DNA from: Erinaceus europaeus
Taxonomy: Eukaryota; Chordata; Mammalia; Eulipotyphla; Erinaceidae
Assembly (NCBI RefSeq): GCF_950295315.1
Contig: NC_080171.1
Span: forward strand, 117,423,064 to 117,487,063
DNA: 64,000 nucleotides
Direction of reading: 5' to 3'
Shown: piece after piece, positions 22,501 to 35,500 of the stretch
Position numbering within the stretch: position 1 is the first letter of the stretch
Layout: each line of letters opens with the position of its first letter
Notes under the pieces: model-generated
What the model was told of the DNA's origin: nothing
Database searches by the model: none
The model's input: only the letters and a program-made list of their open reading frames with translations
Position numbers and translations under genes: made by a program

Positions 22501-25500
22501 TTACACTCGGTACCATGTGAGCCCTAACAGTTGAGCTACCACCCAGTCCCTTAAGCTGCTTTTCCAATTATCTGGATTCTATGTAATGTCCAGAGATCTT
22601 ACATACAACTTTTCCAAGTAAGTTTTCTAATTTCTTTTTTTTTTTCATTTATAAAATAAAAATACTGACAAGACCATAGGGTAAGAGGGGTACAATTCCA
22701 CACAGTTCCCACCACCAGAGTTCCCTATCACATCCCCTCCATTGGAAGCTTTCCTATTCTTTATCCTGGGAGGTTGGACCCAGTATCATCATGAGGTGCA
22801 GAAGGTCTAAGGTCTGGCTTCAGTAATAGCTTCTATAATGAATCTCTCTTGGATAGCCTACAAAGAGTGATCTCTGAATCGCATTGTGTATATAACCTAG
22901 AGATTCCCACAGCTACACGGTGTGCACCTGAGCTCCGCTAAGGGTAACATTAATCATCACTCTCATATAATGACTGACACCAAGCTAGTTTCGAAAGAGA
23001 GCACTTACAACTACTTTTTTTTCTTTTTTCCTTTTATTTATTTAATTTTATTTCCATTAGTGATTTAATAATGATTATCAAGATTGTAGGATAAGAGGGG
23101 TATAATTCCATACAATTCCCACCCACCCACAGAGTTCTGTGTCCCATCCCCTCCACTGGAAAGTTCCCTATTGTTTATCTCTCTGGGAGTATATACCAAA
23201 ATACTTTATGGGATGCAGAAGGTGGGAAGTCTGGCTTCTGTAATTGCTTCTCCCCTCAGCATGGAGATTGGCAGTGGATGCAAACCTCCAACCTGTTTCT
23301 TTCTATCTTTCCCTTTCGGGGTAGGGTTCTTGGGAGGTGGGGTTCAAGGACACATTGATGAGGTCATTTGTCCAGGGAAGTGAGGATGTCATCATGGTAG
23401 CATCTGCAATTTGATGGCTGAAAAGCAGTAAGATACAAAGCATAACAAATTGTTTAATAATTAGGAACCTAAAGGTAAGACTAGACCACATGGAAATAAA
23501 GGTATCTATGTTGGAAGAAGCTAGGAAGTCTATTTTAGGTATATTCTAAGGGGCCCATGACTTTACTAATTTTTGTCTGAGCCCAACAGCTAACACGCAG
23601 ATGGGCTAAAAGTATTGTCTGGAAAGATGGTGTCAAAGTTGAGAATAAGTCTAGAAACCTGGATTAGGGGAGAGAGTGTCTCCCAAATATGAAGAAAGTC
23701 TATAAATACCATTAATTGCTTACCTCATGGGCTTGAGCTGGGGCCCAGATGTATTCACATTTAGCACAGGAGCCTATGTAGCCTCTGTATCCCTGTCAGT
23801 CTGATCTTGCAGTCGATGGTCACAGCTGGGAACATTCTAGGCTGCACTCATTTCAGGACCTGTCTTCCTCAAGTGGCAGAGTAGGTTGACCCAGCCTCCT
23901 TTCAAAGAGTGGACAGCCCCTACCGTTGTTGTTCTACATTACAGCTACTTTTAAACCACAATAGGATAAAGATGGGAACGATCTTGGAATCAAGACCTCC
24001 CCTTTCCTTTGATTCTGCTCCCTACAGGAGGTTCAAAATCAATGGTATTCTCAGAGAAATAGTCTTTTTGTTTTCTTGCCCCCTTCTGCTTCTGGTAGGG
24101 ATCACTCTTCATGAATTGACCACAAATCTCTCCTGTCCCCTAGGTAGAACATTACTGACTTTTTTCCCATTGAAGTATCTCTTAACTTTGAAGTGCAGGG
24201 CACTATAAATTTGATTAACCGTTCTCCTTTTTCTTTTCCTCTCTCCTTTAAGGCTTGGAGCATCACCTATCACAGCTGGCTGACCTTCGTGCTTCTGATC
24301 TGGTCCTGTACTCTTTGGATGATTCGTAACAGGAGAAAATACGCCATGATTAGCTCTCCTTTCATGGTTGTCTATGGAAATCTATTGTTAGTGTTACAAT
24401 ATATATGGAGTTTTGAACTTCCTGAAATTAAAAAAATTCCAGGATTTTTAGAAAAAAAAGAGCCAGGAGAACTTGCCTCAAAAGTAAGTGAACAAGAAAG
24501 CAGAGCATTGGGGCCAGGTGGTAGCACACCTGGTTAAGTGCTCAGGTTACAGTACACAGGACCAAAGTTCTAGACCCTGGTCCCCACTTGGAGGAGGAAA
24601 GCCTTACAAGTGGTCAAGCAGGGCTGCAGGTGTCTCTCGGTTTCCCCTGTTCTCTCAGTTTCTGGCTGTCTCTATCCAATAATAAGTAAATGAATAAATC
24701 AAATTAAATACTTAAAAATAAAGGAATTATCTTGGGCAGGCTGAGTGGTGGCATGCCTGATTGAACACATATGTTACAATGCATAAGGACCTGGGTTCAC
24801 ACTCCCAGTCTCCACTTGCAGGGGGGAAAGCTTCACAAATGGTGAAGCAGGGCTGCAGCTGTCTTTCTCTCGCCTGCTCTATTTTCCTCTTCCCTTTAAT
24901 TTCTAGCTGTCTCTATCTTATAAATAAAGATAATAAAAATATTTTTAAAAAACAGCATTGAAATAGGCACAATAATCATAATAATTTATTTAAGCAAAAC
25001 TTAGCAAAATGACTCACTATGGTGAAAAAAATGAGTAGGTGTGACACTATAAGAAGTAATCTATACTGTTTATATGTTAGTCAGGACTTTAGATTTTATC
25101 ATTTTTTTAATTTTTATTTATAAAAAGGAAACACTGACAAAACCATGGGATAAGAGGGGTACAACTTCGCATAATTCCCACCACCAGAAAGAACTCTGTA
25201 TCCCATCCCCTCCCCTAATAGCTTTCCTATTCTTTGTCCCTCTGGGAGTATGGACCTAAGGTCATTCTGGGATGCAGAAGGTAGAAGGTCTGGCTTCTGT
25301 AATTGCTTCCCCACTGAACATGGGTGTTGACAGTTTGATCCATACTCCCAGCCTGTCTCTCTTTCCCTTGTGGGGTGGGGCTCTGGGGAAGCGGGGCTCC
25401 AGGACACATTGGTGGTGTCATCTGCCCAGGAAAGTCCAGTTGGCATCATGTTAGCATCTGGAACCTGATGGCTGAAAAAAGAGTTAGCATATAGAGCCAA

Positions 25501-28500
25501 ACAAATTGTTGACTAATCATGAACCTAAAGGCTGGAATACTTCAGATAATGAGTTGGGGGGGTCTCCATTTTACAGATAGTTAGTAGGCCTATTTTAGTT
25601 ATATTCCAAAGGGCCCATGACTGTGTTTTAGAGCCTGTCGAGAGTTTAACAAGCAGAGGATAGACCTTTCTTTGCATGAGGCCCTGACTTTCATCTCCAG
25701 AACTACATAAAAAACAGACATTTTTTTTCCTTTTCCTTTAGTATAAAAAGTATTGTCTTTATTATTTTAGTTTAAATTACAGTACAGTAGATGTTAGGTT
25801 AGGAAACAAGAAAAGTTTAGCAGAAAATCAAGTTCTTGAAGGTTTTCTTTGATAGGCATAAATTTGTCAAACCGATAAGGCATGTTTGGTTTATAGAGAA
25901 AGTTTCCTTCTACTGGATATGCTGCGTGTCTCTGTTGTCAGGCAGTTTATAATATTTCACTCCTCATTTATTTCCATATTCCACTTTGACAGCATTGCTT
26001 CAGAAGGTCAGGTGTTCATATCAGCCACTACCTTGAAAATATGGCCTTTAGATCACTTTTTCAGGAAAACACATTTTATTGTTTCCAGTTATTCCAAAAT
26101 TCTCTATATTTAAGTTAGATAGATGCCATCACCCTTTTGCAACTATCGTTCAAATATTGTTGTCAGAAGTTTAAATACATTAAACTGGAAAGAAAGCTCA
26201 CTTTACTACTGAGATTACTGTAACACATGCTATGGCATGGATACATGTCAAAAATATGCTGAGGGAAAAAATCAACTTATAAAAGAAAACATTGTATAAT
26301 TTAATTTACATATAATGTTTCCAGTAAGTGAAACATAGAGACAGGATTAATGGTTGAGTAGGACTGAGGTGGAGAGAAAGGAGGTAACTGCTGTGAAGCT
26401 TCTTTCGAGGCCATTAAAATGTTCAAAAACTGATCACAGTTGTGTAGCATGATTCTGTGAATATACTAAAACCCATCAGTTCTATGCTCCTTGAATGGTG
26501 AATTTATAGTATGTAAGCTATGTCTTAGTATCTAAATGTTTCAGGTTCTATATTCTCCACAGAATATAAATCCTTGAGTTTTGTTTTGGTTCTTGTTTTT
26601 TTCATAGCTCTAAAGAAAATGTGAGCACTTAGAACTATTCTTCCTTCAGCTTTGGGAGATGAGTGGCGATGTGAAGGTGTTCTATTTCTGGGATGAAGTG
26701 TTCTTTTTTTTTTTTTTTTGTCTGTGGAGTTTTCAAAATAAGGAACATATAGCAAAGTGAAGCTAGTGTTACTAAAGAAATATATTTTCCTGTTTCAATG
26801 GTGCTAGTGTCACCGTCAAGACAGGAAGTTAAGGACTGGCCCCTCTCAGGAGACCAAAGGCCAAGGTTGATTTTTGACCCAGATGGAAGTAGTCTGAACT
26901 ACTGGTGCTAAATGCGCTCTGGACACTCAATATGCTTGTGAATCCTCAGGAAATAGGAGTAAACAGTCAGTGACTTTTAGTTCAAATCAAGTGGGTAGCT
27001 GACTCACTCTCAACTTGAAGAGTTAGTTTATTGTGATCCCTTTGAAATGTGGAAAGAACATTCATTCTTTGAAATCTGTTTACACTTCCAGTGGTGGTTT
27101 CTTCCTTGATTTGCTAATCCTCTACTTACAGATACTGTTTACCATTACTTTTTGGCTCCTACTGAGGCAACATCTCACCGAGCAAAAAGCTCTTCGAGAA
27201 AAGGAAGCTCTTTTATCTGAGGTCAAAATCGGAAGTCAGGAAAATGAAGATAAAGGTAAACTAGTGTGTTTAGAATGTGAATGAAGATTTGTGTGTAAGA
27301 GAGAAAGAACATATCAGAGTCTTTATGACACAGAAGAGACAGAAGACTAACAGGAACTTGGAGAGACATGTAACAGGGCTATGATCTATGTCAGCTTTAA
27401 AACATACTTTTTAAAAATATCACATCATTTAATTTATCATAAAGTGATTCCTACTGCAAGGAAGAGGAAATGGAGGCTCAGAGAAATAAAATGCTTTTGT
27501 CCAAGGTCATACTGTCATTGAGTATTAGAACCAATAAACTGACTCAGATCTTTAAACTTCATATCCAGTTATTTAGAAAAAATATGAAAGAGAAAATGAA
27601 GGGGTCAGGTGATAGCCCAGTGGGTTAAATGCACATGGCATGAAGCGCAATGACTGGAGCAAGGATCCTGGTTCCATCCCCCGGCTCCCCACCTGCAGGG
27701 GAGTCGCTTCACAAGTGGTGAAGCAGGTTCTTAGGTGTCTATCTTTCTCTCCCCCTCTCTATCATCCCCTCCTCTCTCCATTTCTCTCTGTCCTATCCAA
27801 CAACAATGACATCAATAATAACAATAATAATAACCACAGCAATGATGAAATAACAAAGGCAAGAAAAGGGGGAAAAAATTGCTTCCAGGAGCAGTGAACT
27901 CCATGGTTCAGGCACTGAGCCTCAGCAATAAGCCTGGAGGCAAAAAAAATAAAAAATAAAGATATAAGTACCTCTACAGTTTTAGAACTATATATAAATA
28001 AAATGAAAATAACTTATTCCTTAATTATATTATAACTTAATGCTTTGGTGTAAAATATGTTTATTGCTCACATAGTTGATCAGAGACCACTGCATTTTTT
28101 AGATTTTATTTTTATTAGTGATTTATAAAATTACAGGATAATAGGGGTATAATTCCATATAATTCGCACCACCAGAGTTCTGTGTCCCATTCCCTCCACT
28201 GGAAAATGCAGTAGTTCTCCCAAGGTCACCAATAACTATAACTATCCCCCCCCATATATATTTGCTATTTTTTCAGTGATCCTGCCCTCACTCCCTTCCT
28301 AGTTCACCCCCTACACCTATTACTTTTGCGTTTCTTTCCCTTTTTCCTCTTGTCTCAGATAAGAGAAATAGTGCCTGGTTTCCTCTGGTGTTTTCCGGAT
28401 TCATTTCCCTTCCCTTGGTGGTTTAAAAACAAGATTCCTGATGACAAGCACGTCGGGTCCTGGTGGAATGGGGGTACAAAGTCATCTGGTTTACTTCCCC

Positions 28501-31500
28501 TAACGATTATCCCTCTGCGAGTATGGACCACAATTCTCTATGGGATGCAGAAGATGGGAGTTCTGGCTTCTGTAATTTCTGCTCTGTTGGACCTGAACTT
28601 TGTCAGGTCAATCCAAACCCCAACCTGCTTCTACCTTTCCTAGTGGGGTAGAGCTCTGGGGAGGTGGGGTTCCAGGACACATTGGTGGGGTCCTCTGCCC
28701 AGGGAAATCAGGATGGAATCACAGTAGCATCTGCAGCTTGGTAGCTGAAAGGCAGTAAGATGGAAAGCATGACAAGATGTTCAGTAAACAGGAACCAACA
28801 AGTAGGAGCAAATTAAAGTAGGGACCTTAGGGTGGAAGGAGATTAGGAAGTCTATCTTAGGAATGTTCCTAAGAGCCTATGTCTTACTAATCTTTGCTTG
28901 AGCTTGATAGCTAACATGGGGATAGACTAGAAATATTGTCTGGGAGGATGGTGAGTGGAGAGTAGAAGTAGAAAGCAAGATTAAGGCAGGGAGTTGCTTG
29001 CAAATTTGAAGAAAATTTGTAAATGCAATTAACTATTTACCACAAGGATCTAACCCAGAGCCTGTATCTATTCATATTTAGCACTGGAGCCTGTACAAAC
29101 TCCAAGTTCTTCTCAGACTCAGCTAATAGTCCATAATCACAGCTGGGAACATTCTAGGCTGCATTCACTTCAGAATCAGTCTTCCTGGAGTGGCAGAGTA
29201 GGATGGCCCAACCTCCCTTCAAAGTGCGGCAGTCCCTCCCTACCATTGCTAGTTCATAGTGAGCGTACAGTCCGGAAGAAGCCTCCAAGAGGGCTTATGA
29301 TGACATTCTTGATGGATATGATCTGTGATGGTAGAGAGAGGGATCTATTCTCCCACTTGATAAATTGTTGAGTGTCACTTGTATCCAGAGGAGTATTAGG
29401 TTTATGGGATCTGTCCTAAAGTTAAGGAGGAAATAGACCTAGGATTTTACCTCAGGAGTGACGGTAGCTCAGCGGATTAAGCATAGGTGGCGCAAAGTGC
29501 AAGGAAAGGCAGAAGGATCCAATTCCAGCCCCTGGCTCCCCACCTGCAGAGGAGTCACTTCACAGGTGGTGAAGCAGGTTTGCAGGTGTCTATCTTTCTC
29601 TCCCTGTCTTCCCCTCCATTTCTCTCTGTCCTATCCAACAACAACATCAATAACAACAACAATAATAACTACAATAAAAAACAAGGGCAACAAAAGGGAA
29701 TAAATAAATATTTAAAAAATAGTTATACTCAAGTTTTTCTGCATTTACTTGTTTGATGATTATAATAAAGGTTGTTGTAGGAATAACAGTTTTCCTTAAC
29801 TTGATATATAGTTTTTGCCAGTATATCTCTTGGCCAGTAATAGCATTGCTTTGAAAAGGAAGCTGTTAATTTTTACAAAAGCTGGACTGGTGAATTTAGG
29901 ACTAATTCATTAACAATGAGTAATAATAAAGAAAAATTCAGCACTGGGAGTTGGGCGGTAGCGCAGCGGGTTAAGTGCAGGTGGCGCAAAGCACAAGGAT
30001 CCTGGTTCAAGCCCCCGGCTCCCCACCTGCAGGGGAGTCACTTCACAGGCGGTGAAGCAGATCTGCAGGTGTCTCTCCTTCTCTCCCCCTCTCTGTCTTC
30101 CCCTCCTCTCTCCATTTCTCTCTGTCCTCTCTTACAATGAGGACATCAACAACAACTACAATAACAATGAAGAACAACAAGGGCAACAAAACGAAAATAA
30201 ATAAATATAAAAATTTTTTTTAAAAATCAGCACTGACCAACTCCTAAGTTTTTATAGTTTCTCATTTAGGCCTAGTCATTGAATGCTATCTCAGCAATAA
30301 AAGTCTGTCAAGTTAAATCTTGACATTTTTTGGATGTCTCCACTCAACAAAAATAAATTCACCAATGACATTATGTAAAGAATAATTTGAGATCACAATT
30401 ATTCCGACCCCCTTACTTTTCTTGCATTCTCACAGTTGCATCTACTGATTATTTCAATAAATTATTCAAGTTGTAGAACCTTGGTAACACAAAGATGAGT
30501 TCTATATATAAACATATTCTAGGATTAGACCAAATAAGCCATTAAATCCGATGCACACTAAGATTTAAATGTAGTTAAGCTATCATTACTTTTTAAATGA
30601 AAAATTAAAAATTAAGTGCCATTCTTATAATTTTAGTTCTTTAAAATAACTGCAATTCTTCTGGATGAAGATTATTAATATCAGTCATAGTTGGTAAACA
30701 CAACTTGGATTATCTAGCATTATGAAACAGTGAGACTTTGAAATGATACAATCGTTTTTATTTGTGTTCTTTTACCTATTGTTCTGGATCCTGCAGAAGT
30801 CAAAACTGTCAGTGGATATCATAAATGAAAAGGGGCTGTATGAAAGTCAGATTTGCATTTATTTCTTATAAACTATTTTTCAGAGAGATTATGGTTAGTT
30901 ACAAATGTTCTCTTTTCTTTTTTTTTAAATTTTTTATTTATAAAAAGGAAACATTGACAAAACCATAGAATAAGAGGGATGCAGCTTCCGCAGTTCCCAC
31001 CACCAGAACTCATCCCCTCCCCTGATAGCTTTCCTATTCTTTATCCCTCTGGGAGTATGGACTCAAGGTCATTGTGGGATGCAGAAGGTGGAAGGTCTGG
31101 CTTCTGTAACTGCTTCCCCACTGAACATGGACATTGACAGGTCGATCCATACTCCCAGCCTGTCTCTTTCTTTCCCTAGTGGGGAAGGGCTCTGGGGAAA
31201 CAGAGCTCCGAGGCACATTGGTGGGGTTGTCTGTCCGGGGAAGTCTGGTTGGCATCCTGCTAGCATCTGGAACATGGTGGCTGAAAAGAGAGTTAACATA
31301 CAAAGCCAAACAAATTGTTGACCAATGATGGACCTAAGGGCTGAATAGTGCAGATGAAAAGTTGGGGGGGGGGTCCTCCATTTTGTAGATAGCTAGTAAG
31401 CTTATTTTAGTTAAATTCCAAAGGGTCTGTGGCTACACTAGTTTGCTTGTTTTTGTTTTTTGGTTTTTGGTTTTTTTTTTACAAATACTCTGTTTTCTAG

Positions 31501-32512
31501 AAAGATAGCCTAAAATGTTTCAAATCATACAGCAGTCAGTAAAATACATGTATCTTCACTGACCCAAGGGTTCTGGTCAAGGTACCAGCCAAGTGTAACA
31601 ACAGTCTTCTGTTTTGAAGATGATGAGCAAGGCATGCATGTGGAAGTGGAGGAGCCTAAAGATGAAGAGGGAGAAGTTAAGGAAGAAAAGCAAGAGAGAA
31701 AGAAGGAAGAAGAAGAAGAAGAGATGGAGGAAGATGATGACCAGGACATTATGAAAGTGCTAGGCAACTTGGTGGTGGCCATGTTCATTAAGTACTGGAT
31801 CTACGTCTGTGGAGGAATGTTCTTCTTTGTCAGCTTCGAGGGTAAAATTGTGATGTACAAAATCATCTACATGGTGCTGTTTCTGTTTTGTGTGGCCTTA
31901 TATCAGGTACGTAAACAATCATCCTTTTTTTTTTTTTTTCATTTTTTAATTCCCACATTTATCCCAGGAATATATGTGAGTTTCATGGATGAAATTCTAA
32001 AGTACTATAATCTCTAAGAATAGCCTGTAAAGTGATCTGTATAATTCAACTATGGCATACTAAGAACCCTAAGATAAACAGGAATTACGATTTGTTTCAA
32101 TTTGTTCACTAAATCGATCTTTAAAAAGCTGATGGAAGTTCTCAGAAATTTTTTATTGTAAAAAGCACGTCTATAGATTTAGATTATATTACTGAGCAAG
32201 TAATTTCAAAGTCACGACTGGATAATATAAAGTATTGGCTGATATTGAAATTACTTGGATGGGGCCCAGGTGGTCATGCATCTGGTTCAGCGCACAAATC
32301 AACATAAGCAAAGACCCAATCAGAGCCCTGAGGCAGGTCTGCAGGTGTCCATCCTTCTCTCCCTCTCTCTAGCCATCCTCTCTCAGTTTCTTTCTGTCCT
32401 ATCTAATAATAATAATAACTTAAAAATAGAACAAAAGGAAAAATGGCCACTAGGGGCAGTGAATTCATAGTGCTGACACCAAACCCTAGCAATAACCCTG
32501 GTGGCAATAAGT

Positions 32513-32575
<63 letters not shown>

Positions 32576-35500
32576 GATATAAAGAGAGAGAGAGAAAGAA
32601 AGAAGGAAAGAAAGAGAGAGAGAAAGAAATTACTTGTAGCTTGGAATTTGAAATCAGAAGATTGTGTGCTGTGTGTATATATGTTTACATATTTATCCAT
32701 TATTATATAATGCATCTAGTACTTATATTTATGAAAATTAAAAGTACTTATATTTATAAAAATATATTAAAATAAAAAGTACTTATATTTATAAAAAATT
32801 ATATTAAAATAAGTTAAATCTGCCCTCAGGAGGTGGCTCAGTGGTAAGTGTTAGGATGTGTCTGTCTATGTAGCATTCTGATTTGATCCTGTGTGTTGTA
32901 TATGCCAGAGTGATGCTCTGGTGTCTTTTTCTCTCTTATTAATATGTAAATGATTTCAAAGGAGACTATGGTTTTTATCTTTACTAATGATAACAAGAAA
33001 CTCAATTATAGAATAATGGCAAAAGTAAAATATGCTTGCATGCAATCAACAAAACAAAGCAACTACACAAGCCTGGAACTTATTCATGGTAAATATTTCT
33101 GAAGAGAAAGCAATAAAGTTGTAACCACTTTTTAATATTCAGAATAGAAATTCTCTGATGAATAATACTCACAGACTTATGATAAAGATGGGTATCTCCT
33201 GAAGATGGGTAGTTTTACATTTCATTTAAATACTACTACTTTGAACTTGAAAACAGAGTTCATTTTCTCCTAGGATACCCAGAGACTCCTCAAAGATGTG
33301 TTTGGTAACTTCTGGTAAAAATAAATAAATAAGTAAATAAATAAATAAATAAAATGAATCCTGATCCAGATCCATCAAACTCTCTGAGGAGCATAAAATT
33401 AAAAATTAAACATGAGGTTACAGTTATTTTCAAACCTTAGTAAATATGCTTTTATTTGAACCACCCAAATAGTTTTATCAATTTTCCTAACGCCTCTTTC
33501 TTTTCTCTTCTGTTCTCTCCCCTTTTATTCCTAGGTGCACTATGAATGGTGGAGACGAATTCTCAAATACTTTTGGATGTCTGTGGTCATCTACACAATG
33601 CTGGTGCTTATCTTTATATACACATACCAGTTTGAAAACTTCCCAGGTCTTTGGCAAAATATGACCGGACTGAAGAAAGAGAAGTAAGGAATTCTGATGT
33701 TTAGTGGGTCAATTAAGTGGCACATGGGAAGAAGACTTGAAATCCTATTTTCAGAGCTTCTTTTTTTATTTTTTATTACCTTTATTTATTGGATAGAGAC
33801 AGCCAGAAATCAAGAGGGTAGGGGGAAATAGAGAGGAAGAGAGAAAGAGAGATACCTGCAGCACTGCTTCACCACTTGCAAAGCTTTTCCCCGGCAGGTG
33901 GGGACCAGGGGCTTGAACCTGGGTCCTTGAGCTCTGTAATGTGCCCTCAACCAGGTGTGCCACCACGCGGCCCCCTAGAGCTTCTTTATAGATGGTTTTA
34001 GTGAAGCATTACCATCCTTAAGATTCTGAAATGTCCTAGTCGTCTCTGCGGAGACATGAGCCTGGCACGTGCTAAATACTCAGTGAATATTGACTGAAAG
34101 CTGAATTGACTCAAAATGACGTGTTCTTTATTTTTTACTAGTGATTTAATAATGATTAACAAGACTGCGAAGACAACGAGAATATAGTCCCCTAGGGTTC
34201 CCACCACCAGAGTTCCGTGTCCCTTCTCCATTGAAAGCTTCCCTGTCTTTATCCCTCTGGGAGTCTGAACCACAGTGCTTGCTTCATGTGAAACCCATCT
34301 GCTTAGTACTTTACCAGTCGTACTTCCTGCTTTCCAAATTGGAGACTAGTTCTTCCACGTAGATGTGGGCCCATGAGCTCATAGTATGAAGCAATAGCCT
34401 CTCCATATTTCTGAGCAGATGTTCAGGTTCTAAGGAGTATTTGATGATAGAGATAAAGAAAATTCTCTAAGTGCTGATAGACTGGGGATGTTGTAATGAT
34501 GTTTCCTGTGATAGTAATACTCTAGTCTTTTCTCATTTGCCTCTGCATACTTTTTTTCTTAAAACTTTTTTGTTAATCTTTTTTTGATTTTTTTGGATAG
34601 AGACAGCCAGAAATTGAGAAGAATGGAATATATATGGAGAGAAAGAGAGGGAGAGAAGGAGGGAGAAAGAGAGAGAGCCAGAGAAACACCTGTAGCACTG
34701 CACCACTCGTGAAGCTTTCTTCCTGCAGGTGGGGACTGGACACTTGAACCCAGGTCCTTGTATGGTTGTTGTAACATGTGTTCAACCAGGTGCTCCACCC
34801 AGCCCCAATGCTTTTTGAAATGAATTCAGAAACCCATTCAGAGCTTGGAATAGAGCAAAGTGTACTGAGGAAGCTAATATAAAAGACGAAAGGGAAACAG
34901 AGCCAGGCAGCCAAGCTAACAGAAGCGTAGAAGGTAGAGAGAGTGGGGATGACAGCACCAAAGCTGCCTTCAGGGTGGTGGAGAGGGTGCCGGGCTCCAA
35001 CCTGGGACACACAGGGCAAATGAGCATGTTATTCAAGTGAGCTGTTTCTCCAGCCCTTAGACTAACACATCGTACACTTTTCATTAAGCAGGTACGTGTC
35101 AGATGTCTCCCCCATGGCCAGATGTTCTGTGCCTACGCATGTAACAAGAAGCAAGGCAGACCGAGTTGAAGGTCTGTGGAGTAGGCCACAAACAAAGCTA
35201 TGTAATGTGCTGATAAGTTAAGCACAACCCATGACAAGACTGTACAGGAAGCAAAAAATAGACTGAGGCAGTGGGTGAGGAGGAATATTAACTGTAAAAG
35301 GAGTGTTGTGGGCAGGCTTCCTGGGGGAGGTGCCACTTATACTCCACTCAAAGAATAAAAAGGAACTTAATATTAGTCAAGTGTATGAATCAGGAGCTGT
35401 GAACAGTAAAAACATCAAAAATAGAGATTAATATTCTTGAGGTATAGTCACACCATTGGGCAGTACTCACAAGCCATAATGGTTGTCTGATAAGAACAGT

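Noticed and set aside
32512..32630. CRISPR-like periodic repeats in GAAA and TG/CA arrays
   Set aside because: Simple microsatellites without spacers, in a vertebrate genome.
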